From Parvularcula sp964484475 (GTDB lineage: Bacteria; Pseudomonadota; Alphaproteobacteria; Caulobacterales; Parvularculaceae), in NCBI GenBank assembly GCA_964484475.1, contig CAZAFU010000105.1:1-9958 (forward strand): a DNA stretch of 9,958 bases. The letters are read 5' to 3'. The translations under genes and the position numbers were made by a program. Within the stretch, counting starts at the first letter, position 1, and each line of letters opens with the position of its first letter. The notes beneath the pieces were generated by a model that worked only from the letters and a program-made list of their open reading frames with translations, made no database searches and was not told the origin of the DNA. Positions 1 to 6,101 of this stretch are shown here, piece after piece.

Positions 1-425
1 AAGCGGGTGGAGCTGTCCGTGGAACCCCAGACCCGGCCGTTTTCGAGATCGAGTTCGAGAAGCGTCATGGTGGGGTCTTCCTTGCCGCCATCATACCAGG
101 CCGCGACCATCGGGTTCCAGAGCTCGTCCACCAGAGCGGGGTCCTTGTTCTCCTTCAGGCTGCCCATGACGCAGGCATGGAAATCATGGTCCTTGCCGAC
201 CAGGATGAAGTGGGCATCGTGCTTGCCGGTCTTCATCGCCTCGTAGAGTTCGCTGTCGTTCTTGGAGAAGAAGAAGACCGATTTCGTGCCATCCCGCCGC
301 TCGCCCGTCATGGGCTGGGCGTGCAGGCCCGAGCCGTCGAGGTAGAGCATGCCGGCGCGCGCCTTTTCGAGTTCATCGAAGAACTGCTTGTCGGGGTGGT
401 TTTGCGTCGCGTTGAGATCGACCAT
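1..425 (-). CDS. General stress protein 26-like, pyridoxamine 5'-phosphate oxidase fold (3' end cut by window)
   Basis: The reverse strand reads from an ATG at 425 to the window edge without a stop, giving 141 residues; the C-terminus lies outside. Residues such as FFFSKNDSELYEA, HDFHACVMGSL and LWNPMVAAWYDGG-KEDP match the split-barrel flavin-binding family called general stress protein 26 (COG3871, PNPOx-like). Members are small cytoplasmic proteins of about 150-170 residues that probably bind FMN or a related cofactor; the substrate is generally unknown, so no reaction is assigned. The start is backed by a GGAG about 8 bases upstream. The gene is divergent from the ECF sigma gene. A perfect EcfG-type promoter at 457-482 points at it, which suggests that it belongs to the general stress regulon. 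Family call is confident; biochemical role is not. Confidence 0.85.
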   Translation of the reverse strand, partial: MVDLNATQNHPDKQFFDELEKARAGMLYLDGSGLHAQPMTGERRDGTKSVFFFSKNDSELYEAMKTGKHDAHFILVGKDHDFHACVMGSLKENKDPALVDELWNPMVAAWYDGGKEDPTMTLLELDLENGRVWGSTDSSTR

Positions 426-456
426 GGGATTCTCCGTTTTCTCTCGTCGCCTAGGA

Positions 457-482
457 AACGGGCCGAGGCGAGATCGGGTTCC
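457..482 (-). promoter_or_regulatory. EcfG (general stress response) promoter for the stress protein
   Basis: On the reverse strand GGAAC (478-482) is followed after exactly 17 bases by CGTT (457-460). This equals the consensus of the alphaproteobacterial general-stress sigma factor EcfG (SigT in Caulobacter), GGAAC-N16/17-CGTT. Transcription would start near 450, leaving a leader of about 25 bases with the GGAG ribosome site before the ATG at 425. Position, orientation and the stress-protein target all agree. The match is read from sequence; control by EcfG is inferred. Confidence 0.75.
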
Positions 483-502
483 GGGCCGTGTCCTCTCCCG
501 GT

Positions 503-527
503 GTAACCCTTCGCCGCAGCGCGCGAA
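503..527 (+). promoter_or_regulatory. Putative autoregulatory ECF promoter (SigF/ECF16-like) of the sigma operon
   Basis: GTAACC (503-508) is followed by CGAA (524-527). The spacing is 15 bases after GTAACC, or 16 counted from GTAAC. As I recall it, the motif for Caulobacter SigF-controlled promoters is GTAACC-N16-CGAA, so this is an excellent match with at most one base difference in spacing. The site sits 30 bases before the sigma start codon at 558, as expected for ECF autoregulation. It lies back to back with the EcfG promoter on the other strand. Confidence 0.6.
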
Positions 528-557
528 GATGGGGGCAAGACGCCGAGGGAACGGCCC

Positions 558-1145
558 ATGAGCCAAGCTTCTCATCTTAGACTGGTCGATCCGGACAGGG
601 AGCCGGCGCCCCGCCTGCCGACCGATCTGTCTGGCCTCGGCCCGCTCATGGCGAAGGCCCAGGGCGGTGACAGACGGGCCTATAACGAGGTGCTGCGCGC
701 CTGCGAGGCTTGGCTTGGGATCTTCCTCGCCCGCCGCGTCGCTCCCGAGGCGATCGACGATATCACGCAGGAAGCCCTCCTTGCGCTGCACAGGAAGCGC
801 CACACCTACGACCCGGCGCAGCCTTTCGCGCCCTGGTTCGTGGCTATCGCAAGATACAAATGGCTGGACCGCCTGCGCCGGCACTACCGGGCCGCGGAAG
901 TCGAACTCGAGGACCAGGCCAGCGTCGGCAGTCACGAGAGCGGGGTCATCTCGAAGCTGGTTCTCGAGCGGCTCCTCGCCCATATCTCCCCGGCGCAGGC
1001 CGAAGCCATCCGCCTCGCCAAGATCGAGGGCTACGCCTTGGCCGAAGTCGCCGAGATGACCGGCCAGTCGCTCTCCTCGGTCAAGGTCCGCATTCACCGC
1101 GGCATGAAGAAGATGCTCGACAAGTTGGAAGACACCCATGCGTGA
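558..1145 (+). CDS. ECF RNA polymerase sigma factor, SigF/ECF16 type
   Basis: This 195-residue protein has the two-domain layout of ECF sigma factors. Sigma region 2 covers about residues 28-110, with the core-binding DDITQEALLALHR stretch at 67-79 and the WFVAIARYKWLDRLRRH recognition segment at 93-109. Sigma region 4 covers about 135-190, with the helix-turn-helix at 159-180 (YALAEVAEMTGQSLSSVKVR). It directs RNA polymerase to a small set of promoters. A GAGGGA ribosome site lies 7 bases before the ATG. The stop overlaps the next gene, an NrsF-family anti-sigma factor. That pairing is typical of the ECF16 group, whose Caulobacter member SigF responds to heavy-metal stress such as chromate and cadmium. 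A SigF-like promoter upstream suggests autoregulation. The ECF call is firm; the inducing signal is inferred from the family. Confidence 0.92.
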   Translation: MSQASHLRLVDPDREPAPRLPTDLSGLGPLMAKAQGGDRRAYNEVLRACEAWLGIFLARRVAPEAIDDITQEALLALHRKRHTYDPAQPFAPWFVAIARYKWLDRLRRHYRAAEVELEDQASVGSHESGVISKLVLERLLAHISPAQAEAIRLAKIEGYALAEVAEMTGQSLSSVKVRIHRGMKKMLDKLEDTHA

Positions 1146-1791
1146 GATGGCAGACGACACTTCCGCCGCAAGCCTGATCGCAGGCCTGACCGACAGCCTC
1201 GAACCCGTGCAGCGCAGGCGTCCGGGTCGCGAGGTCCTCGTCCTCCTGGCGGTGCTGGCCCTTCAGCTTGCCGGAACCATGGCCTTTCTCGGGGAAGGCG
1301 TGCTGGCGGTCCTCAACCACGATTTCTGGGGAACGCTCGCAAAGCTCGCCATGCTCGGCGGCCTGACCTTCGGCTTCGCCGCGCTCGCGATCCGCAGTCT
1401 CGAGCCCACGGCGCCGTCCAACCGGAAACTCGCCATGGTGATGGGCGCCCTTCTCCTCGGGTTCGGTGTCGCGACCCTAGACCGGAGCTTCGGAGGCGGC
1501 GTGCTGAACGTCCTCAAACCCGAGGTCGGGGTGCGCTGCACCGTCTCGGCCATCAGCTTCGCCCTGCCGATGTTCTTTGCCCTGACCATGTTCATGCGCA
1601 ACGCCGCACCGACCCAGCCGAGGCTGAGTGCGGTCTTCATAGGCATCGCGGCCGGGTCCTGGGGCGTCTTCGTCTACGGCCTCCAGTGCCCGTTCCTGAA
1701 TGTCGGCTATATCGCCCTCTGGTATGGCGGCGCCGTGGCCCTGGTGACGCTGGCGGCATCCCTGCTGCTGCCACGCGTGGCGCGCTGGTAG
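1138..1791 (+). CDS. nrsF: NrsF-family (DUF1109) membrane anti-sigma factor
   Basis: The 217-residue product has a short charged N-terminus and six hydrophobic segments at roughly 33-51, 66-86, 98-115, 134-153, 161-180 and 188-211, the topology of DUF1109/NrsF inner-membrane anti-sigma factors. These hold their cognate ECF sigma at the membrane and release it on stress. The only two cysteines, C134 and C184, sit at the starts of segment 4 and just after segment 5. Their 50-residue spacing equals that of the conserved pair in Caulobacter NrsF, which I recall as C131 and C181. The gene overlaps the sigma gene by 8 bases, so translation is probably coupled. The start at 1138 has GGAAG 6 bases upstream. 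An ATG at 1147 would drop three residues and give cysteine numbers 131 and 181, but it lacks a spaced ribosome site. Confidence 0.88.
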   Translation: MREMADDTSAASLIAGLTDSLEPVQRRRPGREVLVLLAVLALQLAGTMAFLGEGVLAVLNHDFWGTLAKLAMLGGLTFGFAALAIRSLEPTAPSNRKLAMVMGALLLGFGVATLDRSFGGGVLNVLKPEVGVRCTVSAISFALPMFFALTMFMRNAAPTQPRLSAVFIGIAAGSWGVFVYGLQCPFLNVGYIALWYGGAVALVTLAASLLLPRVARW

Positions 1792-1816
1792 AGACTTGCC
1801 CGCCAAAGGCGAAAGA

Positions 1817-1845
1817 GGCCGGACTTTCCGGGTCCGGCCATTTTT
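1817..1845 (+). terminator. Rho-independent terminator of the sigma/nrsF operon
   Basis: GGCCGGAC (1817-1824) and GTCCGGCC (1832-1839) form a perfect 8-bp stem with a 7-base loop, followed by A and five T (1841-1845). It starts 26 bases after the nrsF stop. On the reverse strand the same hairpin is followed by TCTTTC, so it may also end scoB transcription, though less efficiently. Confidence 0.85.
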
Positions 1846-1859
1846 CAAAGGGGGCCGGG

Positions 1860-2494
<635 letters not shown>

Positions 2495-2495
<1 letters not shown>

Positions 2496-2704
2496 CAGTC
2501 GTCTCCTTCGTCGTTGGGCGCGACAATGGCGAAATTGCGAGGCCCGTCAACGGACAATCTGCACTCCTGCTGTCCCGGAGCCGCCGTGCGGAAAAGCACC
2601 GCGGCAGGAAGGCCCGCCGGGGTGTCGGGCGGGGCCGGGAAGCCCTTGGGCTCGGATCCCGCCAGCGGCGCCCCGAACCGGGACTTCCGACGGGCAGGAG
2701 GATG
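2495..2704 (-). other. Open frame without ATG ending on the scoB start; possible mini-gene or leader peptide
   Basis: Between scoA and scoB one reverse frame stays open for 69 codons after a TGA at 2705-2707. It ends with TGA at 2495-2497, overlapping the scoB ATG as TGATG. There is no ATG in it. Possible starts are GTG at 2597-2599 (34 residues, no clear ribosome site) and TTG at 2555-2557 (20 residues, ending NEG-type acidic as APNDEGDD), the latter with AGGAG (2564-2568) 6 bases upstream. The last 35 codons read like soluble protein (LFRTAAPGQQECRLSVDG). I do not recognise it. It may be a small translationally coupled gene, the remnant of a larger gene, or chance. Confidence 0.25.
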
Positions 2705-2835
2705 TCAGAGCCTTGGGGGAAAGCGGCCTCGTTCTTCGCCTTCCGCTGGCATCGCGGTGGGTCGGACGGGTTGGAAGAGCCCGCCCCCCGCGGGTGCCGG
2801 CTCCCCATCGAATGCTCAGGTGGACCGAACCGGCT
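2496..2835. other. Unusual 340-base gap between scoA and scoB
   Basis: Apart from the start-poor frame at its scoB end, I see no convincing gene on either strand. The longer open frames give proline-, arginine- and serine-rich products without recognisable motifs, as expected by chance in GC-rich DNA. There is no hairpin with a T-run, so scoA and scoB could still share a transcript. A GC-rich inverted arrangement lies near 2778-2804 (reverse strand GAGCC...GGCTC around a CCCGCGGG core), which could fold in RNA; its role is unknown. Confidence 0.5.
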
Positions 2836-3534
2836 TCAGGCTGCCCGCACGGTTCGCTGTTCGATCCGTTTTTCCTGCGCGGCCTGGACGATCCGGTCGA
2901 CATAGATGCCCGGGGTATGGATATGGTCGGGGTCGAGCTCGCCGATTTCGACCAGCTCTTCGACTTCCGCGACGCAGACCTTCCCGGCGGTTGCCATCAT
3001 CGGGTTGAAGTTGCGGGCGGTCTTGCGGAAGACGAGGTTGCCTTCCTTGTCGCCCTTCCAAGCGCGCACCAGCGAAAGGTCCGCCTTCAGCGCCGTTTCC
3101 ATGATGTAGCGCTCGCCGTCGAAGGTACGCTCTTCCTTGCCCTCGGCGATCTTCGTGCCGACGCCGGTCTTGGTGTAGAAGGCCGGAATACCGGCGCCGC
3201 CCGCGCGGATTCGCTCGGCGAGCGTGCCTTGCGGGTTGAACTCGAGATCCAGTTCGCCGGAAAGATATTGCTCCGCAAACGTCTTGTTCTCACCGACATA
3301 GGAGCTGACCATCTTCTTGATCTGCCGCGTCTGGAGAAGAAGGCCGAGGCCCCAGTCGTCCACGCCCGCATTGTTGGATATGGCGGTCAAGTCCTTCGCC
3401 CCGCTGTCGCGCAGCGCGATGATGAGCGTCTCGGGAATACCGCACAGGCCGAAACCGCCCGCCATCACCGTCATGCCATCGAAGGTCTGACCTTCGAGCG
3501 CTGCTTTTGCATCGGAAAAGACCTTGTTCGCCAT
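2836..3534 (-). CDS. scoA: Succinyl-CoA:3-ketoacid CoA transferase, subunit A
   Basis: This 232-residue alpha subunit starts MANKVFSDAKAAL. It shows the family I CoA-transferase signature in MAGGFGLCGIPETLI (24-38), the SNNAG loop (53-57) and GGAGIPAFYT (112-121), which belongs to the oxyanion-hole region. Length matches ScoA (about 230-235). With ScoB it forms the enzyme that activates acetoacetate at the cost of succinyl-CoA. The start at 3534 has an excellent GGAGG 8 bases upstream. The same frame continues open to 3828, but that extension is arginine-rich, has no family similarity and overlaps the upstream lipoprotein gene, so it is rejected. The lipoprotein gene ends 64 bases upstream on the same strand, so the two may be cotranscribed; a short CTCTC-CGC-GAGAG hairpin (3565-3577) without a T-run lies between. 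Confidence 0.95.
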   Translation of the reverse strand: MANKVFSDAKAALEGQTFDGMTVMAGGFGLCGIPETLIIALRDSGAKDLTAISNNAGVDDWGLGLLLQTRQIKKMVSSYVGENKTFAEQYLSGELDLEFNPQGTLAERIRAGGAGIPAFYTKTGVGTKIAEGKEERTFDGERYIMETALKADLSLVRAWKGDKEGNLVFRKTARNFNPMMATAGKVCVAEVEELVEIGELDPDHIHTPGIYVDRIVQAAQEKRIEQRTVRAA

Positions 3535-3598
3535 CCTGTTGCCTCCGAACCTTTCGATGCCCTCCTCTCGCGGAGAGCGACGGGGGAAGCAAGCCCGC

Positions 3599-4201
3599 TT
3601 ACCACGGTGGCGGCACCTCGAGGATCGGGAACGCTGTCTGGGCCTCGTCGCCCTCCAGGCCGTCGCCGGTCTGGTCCCTTCGCGCGAAGTAGGGGGCCGC
3701 CCCGCTCTCGCAGCCTTTCGCGAACCCGATGCCCTTGAGGTAGGAGCGGCGCAGGCGTCCGTTGCGATAGGCCGTCCGGATCTCGCGCTCATGGGCGGAG
3801 GCACCCGTGGCCCGGCGCACCATGCCACGGAACGGGATGAGGTCCGTGGTCAGGTCGGAAACGACCGAATACGCCTGGTCGTCCACCATCGACATCGCCT
3901 GCCTGCGAAAACCCATCGGCGCGTCGAGAACGAGCATGTCCACGTCGCTGCCGACAAGACTTTCCAGCTCGGTCACCTCCGCAGCGATGCCGTCGCAGTT
4001 CCTGGGTACCGGTTTTTCGTAGACGTCGAGTTCGGCGAGGACGGGGGGAATCTCCTCGCGCCTGATGTTGATGTCCTCGAGAGGGGCCAGGACGCCTTCC
4101 TTGATCCCACCGCGGAATCCCTCGTCCGCGTCATGGGGACGCGTGTGGCAGCCGCCGAGCGCCGCGAGAAGGAAAATACCAAGAACCCACCTGACCATCA
4201 T
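3599..4201 (-). CDS. Putative lipoprotein of unknown function
   Basis: The 200-residue product begins MMVRWVLGIFLLAALGGC, a lipoprotein signal peptide with a short basic start, a hydrophobic core and a lipobox LGGC ending at C18. The mature part should be lipid-anchored in the periplasm. It is soluble and mixed in charge, with a second half rich in arginine (REIRTAYRNGRLRRSYLKG around 138-156) and a proline-rich tail (LEVPPPW). I see no catalytic motif and do not recognise the family. No strong ribosome site precedes the ATG at 4201 or the second ATG at 4198. It is the first gene of the leftward group with scoA and scoB and diverges from the acidic PRC-barrel gene. Its codon use is like that of the neighbours and it looks like a real gene; the function is open. 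Confidence 0.75.
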   Translation of the reverse strand: MMVRWVLGIFLLAALGGCHTRPHDADEGFRGGIKEGVLAPLEDINIRREEIPPVLAELDVYEKPVPRNCDGIAAEVTELESLVGSDVDMLVLDAPMGFRRQAMSMVDDQAYSVVSDLTTDLIPFRGMVRRATGASAHEREIRTAYRNGRLRRSYLKGIGFAKGCESGAAPYFARRDQTGDGLEGDEAQTAFPILEVPPPW

Positions 4202-4371
4202 GAGAGTCTATCACCCATTCCCTGCAGAGTCGAAATGTTCCCCTCCAGCCAACTCTTTCAGACGAAAGGCGTTCTGCGGCCCCAGCGAAAATTTGAATCA
4301 CGCCTGCGTGGGAAGGCAACGCTCGACGCTGTCCCGTGTTGGGAAGATGTAGCATTTCCCCGGGAGGATGT
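4202..4371. promoter_or_regulatory. Divergent promoter region with a short palindrome
   Basis: This 170-base gap separates the leftward lipoprotein gene from the rightward PRC-barrel gene, so it must hold promoters for both. It is less GC-rich than the genes, with an AAAATTTGAAT stretch near 4288-4298. Right after it lies the inverted repeat CACGC-CT-GCGTG (4299-4310), a possible operator. I could not fix -35/-10 boxes: no GGAAC...CGTT or GTAAC...CGAA pair with correct spacing is present on either strand. Confidence 0.4.
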
Positions 4372-6000
4372 ATGAAGCTGCTTCTTACAACAACTGCTGT
4401 CTCCGCGATGGCGTTTTCTCTGGCAGCCGCGCAAACGGCAGAGGATCAGGATGTCGACAGTTCCGAATACTTGGAAGAAGGCTATGAAGAGCCGGCACCT
4501 GTCGGGGCCCTCGACGAGGATGAACTTGACGAGGTCGACAGCGCCGAAAAACTGAACGCAGTTGTCCTCGACAGCACGACGGAAGCCGATGACGTCGAGA
4601 TGCCTGCCAACACGACCCGCTCGGCAAGCTCGTCCATCAACCAGAACCGCCAGCAGACCCAGCCGAACGCCAGCACCACGCCCGATCGCCCGGCGCAGGA
4701 AACCCGCACCGCCGCCCGCAATCAGGACAGCGACGACCTGACCGCCACGCAGCGGCGCCAGGAGGAGGCTCTCGCAACCCTTCTTGGTACGGAAGAGACC
4801 CAGGTTGCCGGCACCACGATCCCCAGCACCTCGCCCGAACGCCGCGGCCAGGAAGACATCGATGCGGACAGCGACTACGATCCGGATGTGGATGTCGCCA
4901 CCGCTTCGGTCGACATGGACGACACCGAAGTCGAAGTGGAAACCGACACCCCGGTGACCACCGCGACCTTGCGTGAAGAGGACGAAGACGCGGTCGATAT
5001 CGACGTCGATAGTGACGCCGATCAGGAGACCACCGTCGATCGCTCCACCATGAGCTACGCCGATGCCCGCACCCAGACCCGTGACCGTACCGCCGGGTCG
5101 GACATGGACGAGGAACGCGACACCGACCGGTACGCTTCGGACGACGAGGCCCGTGAAGGCGACATGGAGACCCGCACCGATATCGCGGCGAACATGGACA
5201 CCGACCGCGCCGAAGACGAGGACATGAGTGCCGATGCCCTCACCGCCCAGGCGAACCGGGACAAGCGCTCCAACTCCTCGCGCATGGCCGGCATGCAGTC
5301 CGACCAGCCGACCCGTGAGTCGAGCACAGCGGCGCCGGGTGACGTCTTCGTCTACACCCGCACCGTGAAACTCCAGCCCACGGCCCTCAACGCCGACCGT
5401 CTGTTCGACCAGAGCGTCTACAGCGGCGACGACGAGGAGGTCGCGAGCATCACCGACTTCATCATCGACCAGGACGGCATGGTCACTGAAGCTGTCATCG
5501 AAGCTGGCGGCCTGTTCGGGCTCGGTCAGGAGACCTACACGATCTCCTTCGACGACCTGCAAATCGCTCCGGGTGAAGACAACGGCAACTTCCGTGTCAC
5601 CACCACGCTCTCCGAAGACCAGATCGAAGATCTCCAGGAGTGGGAAGAAGACGACTTCGTCGTTGGTGAGAACGGCATGACCCTCGCAAGCGAGCTGCGT
5701 GATGCCCAGCTTTCGATCGCCGGAACGGATGAAACCGTACTGATCGAGGATGTCGTGATGAACACCTCGGGTCAGGTTCGCTCGGTAATCGTGGCCTATG
5801 ATGGCGAGAACTACGCGGTGCCTTACGACCGCGTCTCGGTCGCCGAAGGCGATGCGGACAGCGATATGGGCTACCGCCTCAATACGACGGTCGACGAATT
5901 CGCCGTGATGCCGATCTACATCGTCACGCCGAACCAGTCGCAGAACCGCAACATGTTCGATCGTGCACGCGAACGCATGCAGCAGAACCGCAACAACTAG
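4372..6000 (+). CDS. Secreted, highly acidic protein with two C-terminal PRC-barrel-like domains
   Basis: From the ATG at 4372 (GGAGG at 4363-4367) the protein has 542 residues. An in-frame ATG at 4336 would bury the signal peptide and is rejected. Residues 1-20 form a classic signal peptide (MKLLLTTTAVSAMAFSLAAA), so the protein is periplasmic or exported. Residues 21-320 are low-complexity and probably disordered; between 161 and 290, 49 of 130 residues are Asp or Glu and none is Lys. Two related C-terminal units follow, about 342-398 (LFDQSVYSGDDEEVASITDF...DLQI) and 438-490 (LASELRDAQLSIAG...YDRVSV). Each resembles a PRC-barrel: a named feature, then a description of an associated function and a beta-rich end. 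The tail is Asn/Gln/Arg-rich. The mature protein has three lysines and no cysteine. Roles such as cation binding or envelope stress are speculation. Confidence 0.85.
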   Translation: MKLLLTTTAVSAMAFSLAAAQTAEDQDVDSSEYLEEGYEEPAPVGALDEDELDEVDSAEKLNAVVLDSTTEADDVEMPANTTRSASSSINQNRQQTQPNASTTPDRPAQETRTAARNQDSDDLTATQRRQEEALATLLGTEETQVAGTTIPSTSPERRGQEDIDADSDYDPDVDVATASVDMDDTEVEVETDTPVTTATLREEDEDAVDIDVDSDADQETTVDRSTMSYADARTQTRDRTAGSDMDEERDTDRYASDDEAREGDMETRTDIAANMDTDRAEDEDMSADALTAQANRDKRSNSSRMAGMQSDQPTRESSTAAPGDVFVYTRTVKLQPTALNADRLFDQSVYSGDDEEVASITDFIIDQDGMVTEAVIEAGGLFGLGQETYTISFDDLQIAPGEDNGNFRVTTTLSEDQIEDLQEWEEDDFVVGENGMTLASELRDAQLSIAGTDETVLIEDVVMNTSGQVRSVIVAYDGENYAVPYDRVSVAEGDADSDMGYRLNTTVDEFAVMPIYIVTPNQSQNRNMFDRARERMQQNRNN

Positions 6001-6052
6001 GAAGTCATCGACTTCTCAAAGGAAAAGCCGGGGCCTTGGCCCCGGCTTTTTT
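6001..6052 (+). terminator. Bidirectional rho-independent terminator between the PRC-barrel gene and odhB
   Basis: AAAAGCCGGGGCC (6023-6035) pairs perfectly with 6038-6050 around a tiny TT centre, and the T-run continues to 6052. The reverse strand also ends in TTTT, so the structure can terminate the convergent odhB, which stops at 6102. A smaller perfect hairpin, GAAGTC-ATC-GACTTC (6001-6015), lies immediately after the PRC-barrel stop codon; it has no T-run and may simply protect the 3' end. Confidence 0.9.
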
Positions 6053-6101
6053 CGTTCCGGTCATCCGAAGCCTCGAGGAGAGGCCACGGCCCGGCTGGCG
6101 A

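Noticed and set aside
2713..3738. Forward open frame (341 codons) opposite scoA
   Set aside because: Antisense to clear scoA coding sequence; the product is low in complexity and unlike any family I know.
3535..3828. N-terminal extension of scoA to an upstream start at 3828
   Set aside because: The extra residues are Arg/Ala/Pro-rich, not found in ScoA, and overlap the lipoprotein gene. The start at 3534 has a strong GGAGG.
4311..4340. GGAAG...CGTG as an EcfG promoter for the PRC-barrel gene
   Set aside because: Both boxes deviate from the consensus and the spacing is 19 bases instead of 16-17.
4345..4352. GCTACATC on the reverse strand as a -10 box (Caulobacter housekeeping type)
   Set aside because: No matching -35 box lies 10-14 bases upstream, and it is about 150 bases from the lipoprotein start.
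4336..4371. Upstream start for the PRC-barrel protein at 4336
   Set aside because: It would put MLGRCSISPGGC ahead of a perfect signal peptide, and the GGAGG ribosome site lies just before 4372.
4258..5562. Long reverse-strand open frame (434 codons) opposite the acidic PRC-barrel gene
   Set aside because: It is the antisense shadow of a GC-rich gene full of Asp, Glu and Thr codons. The product is a Val/Gly/Asp/Arg-rich string without domains, and the forward gene has signal peptide, ribosome site and terminator.
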